Below, in pieces: positions 1 through 7,718 of a DNA stretch of 64,000 nucleotides. The notes beneath the pieces were generated by a model. That model did no database searches. It had not been told where the DNA came from and was given only the letters and a program-made list of their open reading frames with translations. Each line of letters starts with the position of its first letter. Within the stretch, counting starts at the first letter, position 1. The position numbers and the translations under genes are program-made. The stretch comes from an uncultured Porphyromonadaceae bacterium (GTDB taxonomy: Bacteria > Bacteroidota > Bacteroidia > Bacteroidales > Muribaculaceae): assembly GCA_902493335.1 (NCBI GenBank), contig CABUPJ010000009.1, forward strand, positions 11,687 through 75,686, read 5' to 3'.

Positions 1-855
1 GAAATCCTCTACCGACTGTCCTCGTTCGTTGATGCCAACCATCGGCGTGTTAACGAGTGTGCGAAGGCGGCGGAGAATAACTCGGCTCGCTTCCCAAAGA
101 TTCTGTTGTTCAGGGATGCGATAGTTATAATTATTCGTCATGGCCTCCATGCCAGAGCCTGGTATCTCGACGTAATCGGCACAGAATGTAGGGACAAAGT
201 TGAAGGTGTAAGGGCTTTTGCCAAGCATTATCACTCCCCCGTAGGTCAGTTGACCGGAATGGTCGGTGATTCCGACACCTTTACAAAACTCGTCATCACT
301 CACGCTGTCAAGATGTGAAACCAAGCCCCAATGACGTACTTCGCCTCTGAAGTCGGTCAGTGCATCACGATTGAGCATATCAATATTGGTATCAGGAATG
401 GATTTCTGCGACTGGATGCCAAATGATTGGTCGCGAATCATCGACATTATTTCCTGTTGAGTGGCTAGTTGGTCGCCACTACCCATACGGATAAATGTAT
501 TTTCAAGAGAACCGAAATAAACAGGCTTGACCTCTGATGACGGCAGATAGAATGCAATAATATTCTTGCCGTCAATCTCGTAGCGATGGAGGGTGGCAAA
601 GAGGGGTACATTGAATTTCTTAGACCGCAGAGTCCCGAAAAAGTCCTGTTCCAGTTTCTCGATGTTATCGACACCAACAATCTCAAACAAACGACCGGAT
701 TGCTTCACGCCAAGCACAATCCAACCGCCGGAGCAATTTGAGAAAGCACTGACAGTTTCCCATATGTTCTTCGGCAGATCATATTTTGCAGCCTTGACCT
801 CAAAATCGTCCCATTCTATGTCGCGTAGTCGTGCTACAAGTTCTTCTTTTGTCAT
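1..855 (-). CDS. AlbA_2/Schlafen-AAA-type ATP-binding domain protein (3' part cut by window edge)
   Basis: Reading the minus strand from the ATG at 855 gives an uninterrupted 285-codon frame that runs off the left edge, so the C-terminus is missing. The N-terminal ~130 residues fit the AlbA_2 (formerly AAA_4, Schlafen-like) domain: an opening EWDDFEVKAAKYDLP, then SAFSNCSGGWIVLGVK, then a strand-rich part ending FIRMGSGDQLATQQEI. Family members are often annotated as transcriptional regulators or RNA-binding/ATP-binding proteins in accessory regions, sometimes near defence genes. The family call rests on these motifs; the cellular role is unknown. A TAnnTTTG box lies only 7 bases before the ATG, so the transcript would have almost no leader. 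Confidence 0.75.
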   Translation of the reverse strand, partial: MTKEELVARLRDIEWDDFEVKAAKYDLPKNIWETVSAFSNCSGGWIVLGVKQSGRLFEIVGVDNIEKLEQDFFGTLRSKKFNVPLFATLHRYEIDGKNIIAFYLPSSEVKPVYFGSLENTFIRMGSGDQLATQQEIMSMIRDQSFGIQSQKSIPDTNIDMLNRDALTDFRGEVRHWGLVSHLDSVSDDEFCKGVGITDHSGQLTYGGVIMLGKSPYTFNFVPTFCADYVEIPGSGMEAMTNNYNYRIPEQQNLWEASRVILRRLRTLVNTPMVGINERGQSVEDF

Positions 856-862
856 TTAAACG

Positions 863-870
863 CAAAGATA
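863..870 (-). promoter_or_regulatory. -7 box (TATCTTTG) of the AlbA_2 gene
   Basis: TATCTTTG on the minus strand, 7 bases from the start codon at 855. No clear TTG at -33. It matches the Bacteroidota primary sigma -7 consensus. Confidence 0.5.
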
Positions 871-917
871 TGAATAAAATTTCTCAGAAAAAACGGATAA
901 ACGCAATTTATGTCTGC

Positions 918-3389
918 TTATGCCGGGTCGACGTCGTAGTAGAGTCTGAGGCCGCGGGTAAGGGGCGACGAGGCGGTCTCGATGTAGAGGTTGCGGAGGA
1001 TTTCTTTGACTTTTGTCATCGAAGCCTCGACTTCGATTTTCAGCATTATCTTGCGGATATACATCAGTTTGACACGGGCGACCATAGGTTCTTGCGGCCC
1101 GCTGACACGATTGCCGAAGAGTTCGCGCAGACGCGCGGCATAGATGTTGGCCAGCCGCGTTGCTTCGGCTGAGTCTTTATGCTTGATATATATATCGATT
1201 ATACGCGTAAACGGCGGATAGTTGAAGGCACGGCGCTCGTCGACCTCGGTTTTGTAGAACGACAGATAATCGTGAGCGGCTGCGAGAGCAAAGACGGGAT
1301 TGTCGGGATTACGTGTCTCGATGAGCACACGGCCCTGTGTGTCACGCCTGCGCCCTGCCCTGCCCGACACCTGCGATATGAGATTGAATGCACGCTCGGT
1401 CGAATGAAAGTCGGGATAAGCGGCCAGACGGTCGGCGCCAGAGACTATGACAAGGCCGACATCACCGAAATCGAGACCTTTGGTGACCATCTGTGTGCCG
1501 ACGAGTATATCGGCCTTATGGGCGGAAAAGTCTGCGACGAGGTCGGCATAAGCGTTCTTGTTGCGCGTCGTGTCGAGATCCATGCGGATGATGCGGCGGT
1601 CGGGAAACGAGGCTGTTATCTCGTCTTCGACACGCTCGGTGCCGTAACCTACCACTTCGAGTGTCGGCTCGTGACATGAGGGACAGACTTTCATCATCGG
1701 ATAGACAGTGCCGCAATAATGGCAGACGAGTTCTTCGGGGCGGCGGTGATATGTCAGCGACACATCACAGAAATCGCATTTTGGCACGAAACCGCACATC
1801 TTGCAGCGCGCGACAGGCGAATAACCGCGGCGGTTGAGGAAAAATATCACCTGACGGCCTTCGTTGAGGTTCTTGCGCGCCTCGGCGAGAGTACGGTCGG
1901 CGAAGGCGCCTGTCATGCGTCCGGCCTGCCGCTCGCGGTTGAGGTCGACAATCTCGACCTCGGGCAAAGTGGCGCCGCTGAAGCGCTCGGTCAGCGTCAC
2001 GAGCCCATATTTGCCGCTCACTGCCTTGTAATATGTCTCGACAGAGGGCGTTGCACTACCGAGGAGAACTTTCGCGCCATGCATTGTGGCAAGCACGATG
2101 GCGGCATCGCGGCCGTTATAGCGCGGTGCCGGGTCGGCCTGCTTGTAGCTTGGATCATGCTCTTCGTCGACAATGACGAGGCCGAGATTGCCGAAAGGCA
2201 GAAAAACAGCCGAGCGGGCTCCAATGACAACACAGGGGTCGTCGCTGTTGAGCAACCGCAGCCACACCTCGACACGCTCGGCGTCGGAGAATTTAGAATG
2301 GTAGATGACGACTTTATCGCCGAAGACCCGCTGCAGCCGTCGGGTGAGCTGTGTCGTCAGCGCGATTTCAGGTACGAGGAAAAGAGCCCGGTCGCCGCGA
2401 CGCAATATGCGGTCGATGAGAGTGATATATATCTCGGTCTTGCCACTCGAGGTGACGCCGTGGAGCAGTGTGACCTGATGGTCGATGAAGGCTTTGTCAA
2501 TCTCTTCATAAGCCCGTTTCTGCGCGTCAGACAACTGCGGCAGGCTGCTGACTGTCGGCCCGTTATAGGTAAATCGTGATATTTCCTTGTCGTAAAGGCG
2601 CACAAGACCTTTCTTCTGCAGTTCCTTGATGATGGGTCCGGTGACAGCGGCGCGCTCTTCGAGAGTCTTGCGCGTCACTTCACGGGCCTGCGAACCGTCG
2701 GGCTTCATTCCGCCGAGACTGATCAGCGCCATGAGAGCACGCTCCTGGGCTTTCGCGCCTTTGACCCGCGCAAAAAAATCATCGGGACTCTCACCATCGT
2801 TGACGACGAGAGCCACATAGCTCTCTTTCCTGGCTTTAAAGCGCTCGACGAGTTTCTCTTTTATGACGACAAGCTGTTTGTCGAGCAGGCGGGCAATCAC
2901 CGGTTCGGGATTCGAGAAGCCGTCGACGGACGAAATCTCACGTGGCGACATCACTCCGCCTTTCGATGCCAACAGTTCTATAAGGGTGCTTTCGCGCCGG
3001 TCGAGGTCGAAAACGTCATCGGCCACGGCCTCGCGGTTCAGCTCAATCTGAGTCTCGCTCTCTATCTTAAGACCGGCAGGAAGCGCGGCCGCATACACTT
3101 CACCGAGCGAGCTCAGATAATAACCGGCAAGCCAGCGCCAGAACTTGACCTGAGGATGGCGCACTATAGGACGCGGATCGACGACCATGGCTACATCTTT
3201 CATGGCATAGTCTGTGTTGACCGGGCCGACAGGACTGAGGCTGTCGACAACACCGGTATAATAACGGCGCGGGCCGAAAGGCACAATGACTCTCGAACCG
3301 TTGCGGATATCGGCGGCAAGTGCGTCAGGGACACGATATGTAAACGTTGTGTCGAGCGGACGCGGTATGATGACCTCGGCGTAAAGCAT
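918..3389 (-). CDS. priA: Primosomal protein N' (PriA helicase)
   Basis: About 823 residues. PriA restarts stalled replication forks by binding branched DNA, unwinding the lagging strand and loading the primosome. Visible features in order: an N-terminal DNA-binding region starting MLYAEVIIPRPLDTTFTYRV; Walker A GVTSSGKTEIY; the DEEH box (VDEEHDPSYKQ); the zinc-binding insertion with paired cysteines (CKMCGFVPKCDFC, then CHYCGTVYP and CPSC); and the helicase motif GTQMVTKGLDF. The start at 3389 is chosen because the family begins right at this AEV...PLD motif. An upstream GTG at 3404 would add only five residues and overlaps the promoter. The promoter lies against the start codon, so the mRNA is probably leaderless. 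Confidence 0.96.
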   Translation of the reverse strand: MLYAEVIIPRPLDTTFTYRVPDALAADIRNGSRVIVPFGPRRYYTGVVDSLSPVGPVNTDYAMKDVAMVVDPRPIVRHPQVKFWRWLAGYYLSSLGEVYAAALPAGLKIESETQIELNREAVADDVFDLDRRESTLIELLASKGGVMSPREISSVDGFSNPEPVIARLLDKQLVVIKEKLVERFKARKESYVALVVNDGESPDDFFARVKGAKAQERALMALISLGGMKPDGSQAREVTRKTLEERAAVTGPIIKELQKKGLVRLYDKEISRFTYNGPTVSSLPQLSDAQKRAYEEIDKAFIDHQVTLLHGVTSSGKTEIYITLIDRILRRGDRALFLVPEIALTTQLTRRLQRVFGDKVVIYHSKFSDAERVEVWLRLLNSDDPCVVIGARSAVFLPFGNLGLVIVDEEHDPSYKQADPAPRYNGRDAAIVLATMHGAKVLLGSATPSVETYYKAVSGKYGLVTLTERFSGATLPEVEIVDLNRERQAGRMTGAFADRTLAEARKNLNEGRQVIFFLNRRGYSPVARCKMCGFVPKCDFCDVSLTYHRRPEELVCHYCGTVYPMMKVCPSCHEPTLEVVGYGTERVEDEITASFPDRRIIRMDLDTTRNKNAYADLVADFSAHKADILVGTQMVTKGLDFGDVGLVIVSGADRLAAYPDFHSTERAFNLISQVSGRAGRRRDTQGRVLIETRNPDNPVFALAAAHDYLSFYKTEVDERRAFNYPPFTRIIDIYIKHKDSAEATRLANIYAARLRELFGNRVSGPQEPMVARVKLMYIRKIMLKIEVEASMTKVKEILRNLYIETASSPLTRGLRLYYDVDPA

Positions 3390-3393
3390 TATA

Positions 3394-3425
3394 CAAAGGT
3401 ACACATGCGCCTGATAACTCGCAAA
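3394..3425 (-). promoter_or_regulatory. priA promoter (TTTG-N20-TACCTTTG), near-leaderless
   Basis: On the minus strand TTTG (3425-3422), 20 bases, then TACCTTTG (3401-3394). Only four bases separate the -7 box from the priA ATG, so the predicted transcription start falls at or within a base or two of the start codon. The -33 element sits inside the perfect inverted repeat at 3414-3438. Confidence 0.75.
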
Positions 3426-3438
3426 TTTTGCGAGTTAT
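3414..3438. repeat. Perfect 12-bp-arm inverted repeat over the priA -33 box
   Basis: Arms ATAACTCGCAAA (3414-3425) and TTTGCGAGTTAT (3427-3438) with a single central T. It covers the stop codon of the upstream HD gene and the -33 element of priA. No T-run follows on the minus strand, so it looks more like an operator than a terminator. The binding factor is unknown. Confidence 0.6.
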
Positions 3439-3911
3439 TTGTCGCAAGAGCTGTTTTTCATGCTGTCGAATATTGCGAGCGCAGCTTCGTGCTTGGCGAC
3501 AAGGCGCATATAACCGCTCCGGCGGCCGCGCTCGAGATTGTGGTGCAAATCGTTAAGTTTTACGGCAATAGCCAGTTGGTTGCCAGATTCGGCGATGCGG
3601 CGCACATAGTCGTGATAAGCGTCGGCCTTGTCGTGGGTGAGGAGTCTGAGGGCGTCGACAATGTCAGGAGCAACCCCGAGGCGCAGCAGATCACCGAAAG
3701 TATAGTCGGTGTCCTCGACGACATCATGAAGAAATCCGGCGCACTGCTCTTCGGGCGTCTTGCCTGCGAGTCCGACCGTCAGAGGGTGCAGTATCACGGG
3801 ATTGCCGTCGAGATCAGACTGTCCGGCATGTGCCCTGAGGGCGATTTCGAGACATAGCTCCACCTGTTTGTTCAGTGGCTTGGGTTCTTTGACTTCCATG
3901 GTAATCTTCAA
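3435..3911 (-). CDS. MESH1-like HD-domain (p)ppGpp hydrolase family protein
   Basis: 158 residues, about one HD domain. The pattern resembles the hydrolase half of RelA/SpoT: ALRAHAGQSD...HPLTVGL, then FLHDVVEDTDYTFGDL (HD plus the following ED), then KLNDLHHNLE near the end. Stand-alone proteins of this kind (MESH1/small alarmone hydrolases) can cleave ppGpp or other nucleotides. The family assignment is from these motifs; the substrate is inferred. There is no synthetase or TGS/ACT part. Met1 (3911) and Met5 (3899) are both possible starts. A TAATTTTG box lies about 30 bases upstream. priA follows on the same strand but has its own promoter. Confidence 0.8.
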   Translation of the reverse strand: MKITMEVKEPKPLNKQVELCLEIALRAHAGQSDLDGNPVILHPLTVGLAGKTPEEQCAGFLHDVVEDTDYTFGDLLRLGVAPDIVDALRLLTHDKADAYHDYVRRIAESGNQLAIAVKLNDLHHNLERGRRSGYMRLVAKHEAALAIFDSMKNSSCDK

Positions 3912-3941
3912 TCATTTGTTAATTCTGACATCTGTCACATG

Positions 3942-3949
3942 CAAAATTA
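3942..3949 (-). promoter_or_regulatory. -7 box (TAATTTTG) of the HD hydrolase gene
   Basis: TAATTTTG on the minus strand, about 30 bases from the start. A TTTTTTG lies about 22 bases further upstream, slightly longer than the usual spacing. Confidence 0.5.
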
Positions 3950-4043
3950 ATGATTCCGAATAAAATCACTGCAAAAAATCAGCCAACTTTTATGAGCTGA
4001 CGGATGTTTATTAATATACTAATCTCTAAAAACAATCAATATT

Positions 4044-4406
4044 ATGGACTTAAAAGCACAAGAAGCCGCCAATGCTGAAGCCATCGCCAAAGCTGCGGCA
4101 AAAGTATCGGGCGCGGCAAGCAAGGTTGCCGCAAAAGACCGTCTCGAAGATCTGAAAGAACAGGCAAGCGACAAATTCAATGACATCAAAGAGCAGGCAG
4201 GCGACAAACTTAACGACTTCAAGGATAAAGCCGCCGACACGATTTCATCTGTCAAAGACACTGTAGCGTCTAAACTCAGCGACGCCCGTGAAAACGGTTC
4301 GTCTCAGTTGGGCGGTCTTAAAGATAAAGTTAAAGATATGGCTTCGGGCGCTCTCGATTCTCTCGCCGAGAAAGCCCATAATGCCGCCCAGAATCTCAAA
4401 AAATAA
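4044..4406 (+). CDS. Small Ala/Lys/Asp-rich helical repeat protein (YtxH/LEA-like)
   Basis: 120 residues, almost all A, K, D, S, L, with no signal peptide, cysteine or tryptophan. The middle carries imperfect repeats of about 11 residues: DKFNDIKEQAG, DKLNDFKDKAA, then DTISSVKDTVA and SKLSDARENG. This is the periodicity of long amphipathic helices as in LEA-like and apolipoprotein-like proteins. Such proteins are often stress-induced, but that is inference. No TAnnTTTG box is evident upstream, unlike most genes here, so an alternative sigma factor is possible. A hairpin terminator lies just downstream, between this gene and the convergent lptF/G-type gene. Function not recognised. Confidence 0.75.
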   Translation: MDLKAQEAANAEAIAKAAAKVSGAASKVAAKDRLEDLKEQASDKFNDIKEQAGDKLNDFKDKAADTISSVKDTVASKLSDARENGSSQLGGLKDKVKDMASGALDSLAEKAHNAAQNLKK

Positions 4407-4422
4407 ACAGTGCCGAAACACA

Positions 4423-4464
4423 ACGAAGGCCTGTCTGCGTTTGACTCGCGGCAGGCCTTTCGTC
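4423..4464. terminator. Terminator hairpin between convergent genes
   Basis: ACGAAGGCCTG paired with CAGGCCTTTCGT across a ~16-base loop, with one bulged base. It lies between genes converging from both sides. Confidence 0.65.
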
Positions 4465-4486
4465 ATGTATTTATCTGACATGCGCT

Positions 4487-5563
4487 TTATTGAGTGCTGA
4501 CGCGGCGGTAGAGCACAACGGCTATGACCGTATAGATAACATTCGGAATCCACATCGCCACGAGCGGCGATGTCATGCCCGAAATCGCAAATGTCTGCGT
4601 CACTGTCATAAACAGGATATAACTGAAGCTTAAGACGAGTCCGATGCCGATATTGACGCCAAGGCCGCCCTTGACCTTGCGCGACGACAGAGCCATGCCT
4701 ATGACGGTGAGGATGAAGGCCGCGGCTGTCATGGCGTAGCGGCGCTGATACTCGACCTCGAAGCTCTTGATGTTGCCGACACCGCGCATTTTCTGACGGT
4801 CGATATATTCGGCGAGTTCGGGAGTCGTCATCTTCTCGTGGTCATTGGCCGATATGAGGAAGTCGCGGGGCTCAAACGGTATTATCGTGTCGAGACGGAC
4901 TCCCTTCTTGATATACTCGCGGTCGCCCACAAAATCGCGTATGACATAATCGCTCACGCGCCAGTTGTAGAGCGTATCCCACTTTATCGACTGCGATGTC
5001 AGTCGCGAGACGAGGCGTTTGTTCTCGTCAAACGACTCGAGCGAGAATTTGATACCCGTCTTGGTGATGTTGTCATAGCGGCTCATATAGGCTATCTGCC
5101 CCGGCGAGACCATAAGCATGATGTTGGCGCCGTAGTCGACACGCTTGTTTTTGACGTAGGTGTTGGTGTAGTTTATGCGTTTGACATTAGCCGGGGGTAT
5201 GATATAGGCGCTCAGGACATAGGTGCAGCAGGCTATTATCAGAGCCGAGACGAGATATGGCCGAAGCAGACGCCTGTAGCTCATGCCCGACGAGAGCATC
5301 GCTATTATCTCGCTGTTGCCGGCAAGCTTCGACGTGAAGAATATTACAGCGATAAACGTAAAGAGCGGGGAGAACTGGTTGGCGAAATACGGCAGGAAGT
5401 TAATGAAATAGTCGACAATCGTCGCTTTGAGCGGCGCTTTAAGAAACGAATCGAGTTTCTCGTTGACATCGAACATAATGACGATGGCGAGCAGCAGCAC
5501 TATCGCGAAGACATAAGTGCCGAGAAACTTTCTTATTATATATCTGTCGAGTATCTTGAACAT
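4487..5563 (-). CDS. LptF/LptG family LPS-export permease (YjgP/YjgQ)
   Basis: 358 residues with the family's layout. Three N-terminal membrane segments lie roughly at residues 12-32, 52-75 and 100-122. A periplasmic beta-rich domain follows (about 125-265), then three C-terminal segments (about 273-295, 303-322, 328-350). The LptFG pair with LptB moves lipopolysaccharide from the inner membrane to the Lpt bridge. I cannot tell LptF from LptG. Start at 5563: its ATG overlaps the tgt stop codon by one base (TGATG), so the two are translationally coupled. A longer upstream frame would overlap tgt and lacks homologous residues. Confidence 0.9.
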   Translation of the reverse strand: MFKILDRYIIRKFLGTYVFAIVLLLAIVIMFDVNEKLDSFLKAPLKATIVDYFINFLPYFANQFSPLFTFIAVIFFTSKLAGNSEIIAMLSSGMSYRRLLRPYLVSALIIACCTYVLSAYIIPPANVKRINYTNTYVKNKRVDYGANIMLMVSPGQIAYMSRYDNITKTGIKFSLESFDENKRLVSRLTSQSIKWDTLYNWRVSDYVIRDFVGDREYIKKGVRLDTIIPFEPRDFLISANDHEKMTTPELAEYIDRQKMRGVGNIKSFEVEYQRRYAMTAAAFILTVIGMALSSRKVKGGLGVNIGIGLVLSFSYILFMTVTQTFAISGMTSPLVAMWIPNVIYTVIAVVLYRRVSTQ

Positions 5564-6693
5564 CAGAGTCTTCTCATCAGTTTTTCGACCATTTCGGTCT
5601 TCCACGGTTTGAAATCTCCGGCGATGATATGGCGGCGCGCCTCGCCGACAAGCCACAGGTAGAACGCGAGATTATGAATCGACGCAATCTGCATCGCCAG
5701 AAGCTCTTCGGCAATGAAGAGGTGGCGCACGTAGGCCTTCGAGTAGACACGGTCGACATAGCAGGGTCCGTCGGGCTGCAGGGGCGAGAAATCGTCGGCC
5801 CATTTGCGGTTGCGCATATTCATCGTGCCTTCGGGCGTGAATATCATGCCGTTGCGGCCATTGCGCGTGGGCATGACGCAGTCCATCATGTCGACGCCGC
5901 GATCGATGGCCTCGAGGATGTTGACCGGAGTGCCTACGCCCATGAGATAGCGGGGACGGTCGGCGGGAAGTATCTCGTTGACGACTTCAATCATGTCATA
6001 CATCACCTCGGCCGGCTCGCCGACGGCGAGGCCTCCGATAGCATTGCCCTCGGCGCCGAGATCGGCGACAAAACGGGCCGACTCGCGGCGCAGGTCGGCA
6101 TAGGTGCAGCCCTGGACGATGGGGAAAAACGCCTGGCGGTGGCCATAGCGGGGCTCGGTCTCGTTGAAGTGCTTCCAGCCGCGGGCAAGCCAGCGTTTGG
6201 TGAGGTCGAGCGACTTGCGCGAATACTGATAGTCGGACGTGCCGGGCGGACATTCGTCGAGCGCCATCATGATGTCTGAGCCTATAGAGCGCTGAATGTC
6301 GACAACCTTCTCGGGCGTGAACAGATGCTTCGAGCCGTCGATATGGCTGCGGAACCACGCGCCCTCGTCGGTGAGCTTTCGGTTGTCACTGAGCGAGAAC
6401 ACCTGAAAACCGCCGCTGTCGGTGAGAATCGGCTTGTCCCAGCCGTTGAACTTGTGGAGGCCGCCGGCTTTCTCGATGATATCGGTGCCGGGGCGCAGGT
6501 AGAGATGGTATGTGTTGCCAAGGATAATCTGAGCCTTGACATCGTCACGCAGTTCATGCGTGTGGACACCCTTGACCGAGCCAAGGGTGCCTACAGGCAT
6601 AAATATAGGAGTCTCGATCTGACCGTGGTCGGTCGTGATCACACCGGCACGCGCATTGCTGCCGGGGGCTGTAGCCTTTAATTCAAAATCCAT
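5563..6693 (-). CDS. tgt: tRNA-guanine transglycosylase (queuosine pathway)
   Basis: 376 residues. Tgt swaps guanine 34 of GUN anticodons for the queuine precursor preQ1. Visible: ETPIFMPVGTLGSVKG near the start, DSGGFQVFSL (pocket and general base), GGLAVGEP, and MNMRNRKWADDFSPL near the C-terminus. The usual zinc site CxCxxC...H reads GPCYVD...H here, so only one of three cysteines remains. I believe this loss is common in Bacteroidota, but cannot check. Start at 6693 gives MDFELKATAPGS, the normal beginning; its ATG overlaps the upstream stop (TAATG). It is the middle gene of a three-gene overlapping operon. Confidence 0.95.
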   Translation of the reverse strand: MDFELKATAPGSNARAGVITTDHGQIETPIFMPVGTLGSVKGVHTHELRDDVKAQIILGNTYHLYLRPGTDIIEKAGGLHKFNGWDKPILTDSGGFQVFSLSDNRKLTDEGAWFRSHIDGSKHLFTPEKVVDIQRSIGSDIMMALDECPPGTSDYQYSRKSLDLTKRWLARGWKHFNETEPRYGHRQAFFPIVQGCTYADLRRESARFVADLGAEGNAIGGLAVGEPAEVMYDMIEVVNEILPADRPRYLMGVGTPVNILEAIDRGVDMMDCVMPTRNGRNGMIFTPEGTMNMRNRKWADDFSPLQPDGPCYVDRVYSKAYVRHLFIAEELLAMQIASIHNLAFYLWLVGEARRHIIAGDFKPWKTEMVEKLMRRL

Positions 6694-7595
6694 TAAAACA
6701 GACGGTCGGGATATATACCCTGGCGGTGAAGCTCTGCAAGACTGTCGACAACTGACTGGCGGTCTTCGGGATATGTCACGCCAAACCATTTTGCCTTGGT
6801 GTCAAGGACATCGACAGTGGCCTCGCCGCTCTTAATCAGAGCGTCGACACACGAGGGAATATAGAACTCGCTCTTGGGTACATCGATTTTCTCGTTGAGG
6901 AATTTGACGAACTCGCGCTCAGAGTAGTCGAAGTAGTCGGGGGTGAAACCCCAGAGGTTCATCGACACGGGTACGTTCGGTTCAAGATGACAGAGCTCGC
7001 CGTTTTCGTCATTGAAGACGATATCATGGTTGTCGTCAAATTTGATGGCGGTGCGCTCGACTATATCGGTGAGTTTGCCGTCTTTGGTCGTGCAGACGCC
7101 GCGCGACACCGAGCCGTTTTCGGTCATGGTGTTGCCGACACGGAAGCCGACCATGCAGTATTCGCCTTTTTTGCGGTCTTCACGAGAAAGCTCTTTAGCA
7201 ATAACTTCAAAAGCGTCGCGGCTATAGAAATCGTCGGCGTTGATTACGGCAAACGGCTCGTTGATGGCAGTCTTGCCCATCAGCACAGCATGGTTCGTGC
7301 CCCAGGGTTTCTGGCGGTCGGCGGGAGCCTTATAGCCTTCGGGCAGAGCGTCAATGCTCTGGAAAACAACCTCGACAGGCACATGTTTCTCATATTTCGA
7401 AAGAATCTTCTCGCGGAAAGCGTCCTCGAAATCGTGACGTATTACAAAAACAACTTTACCGAAACCGGCGTGAAGGGCATCATAGATAGAGTAGTCCATA
7501 ATGGTCTCACCATGAGGGCCAACGCCGTCAAGCTGTTTAAGGCCTCCATAACGGCTGCCCATGCCGGCAGCAAGCACAAATAATGTAGGTTTCAT
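6693..7595 (-). CDS. Sugar-nucleotide pyrophosphorylase-type nucleotidyltransferase
   Basis: 300 residues with the NTP_transferase fold. The N-terminal loop LAAGMGSRYGGLKQLDGVGPHG binds nucleotide; KPWGTNHAVL and the metal-site segment VINADDFYSRDAF follow. Such enzymes join a nucleoside triphosphate to a sugar phosphate for envelope or storage polysaccharides. Here the sugar is unknown. It lacks the left-handed helix acyltransferase domain of GlmU. First gene of the tgt-lptF/G operon with a one-base overlap to tgt. The link is probably only co-transcription. Confidence 0.85.
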   Translation of the reverse strand: MKPTLFVLAAGMGSRYGGLKQLDGVGPHGETIMDYSIYDALHAGFGKVVFVIRHDFEDAFREKILSKYEKHVPVEVVFQSIDALPEGYKAPADRQKPWGTNHAVLMGKTAINEPFAVINADDFYSRDAFEVIAKELSREDRKKGEYCMVGFRVGNTMTENGSVSRGVCTTKDGKLTDIVERTAIKFDDNHDIVFNDENGELCHLEPNVPVSMNLWGFTPDYFDYSEREFVKFLNEKIDVPKSEFYIPSCVDALIKSGEATVDVLDTKAKWFGVTYPEDRQSVVDSLAELHRQGIYPDRLF

Positions 7596-7671
7596 AATAT
7601 ATACTAATGATTGGATTTCAAATCAAATTCAAATAGTCTGCAAAAATAAGCAAAAAACAGCAGAATTTGCG

Positions 7672-7679
7672 TAATTTTG
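7672..7679 (+). promoter_or_regulatory. -7 box (TAATTTTG) of ychF
   Basis: TAATTTTG with ~39 bases to the ychF ATG. No good TTG at -33. Confidence 0.45.
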
Positions 7680-7718
7680 CATCCGAAAATAAACCACCGC
7701 AACAAACTACAATAGCAT

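Noticed and set aside
1719..2579. Long plus-strand open frame opposite priA
   Set aside because: Lies entirely inside priA, whose helicase motifs are all present; composition is typical of an antisense frame.
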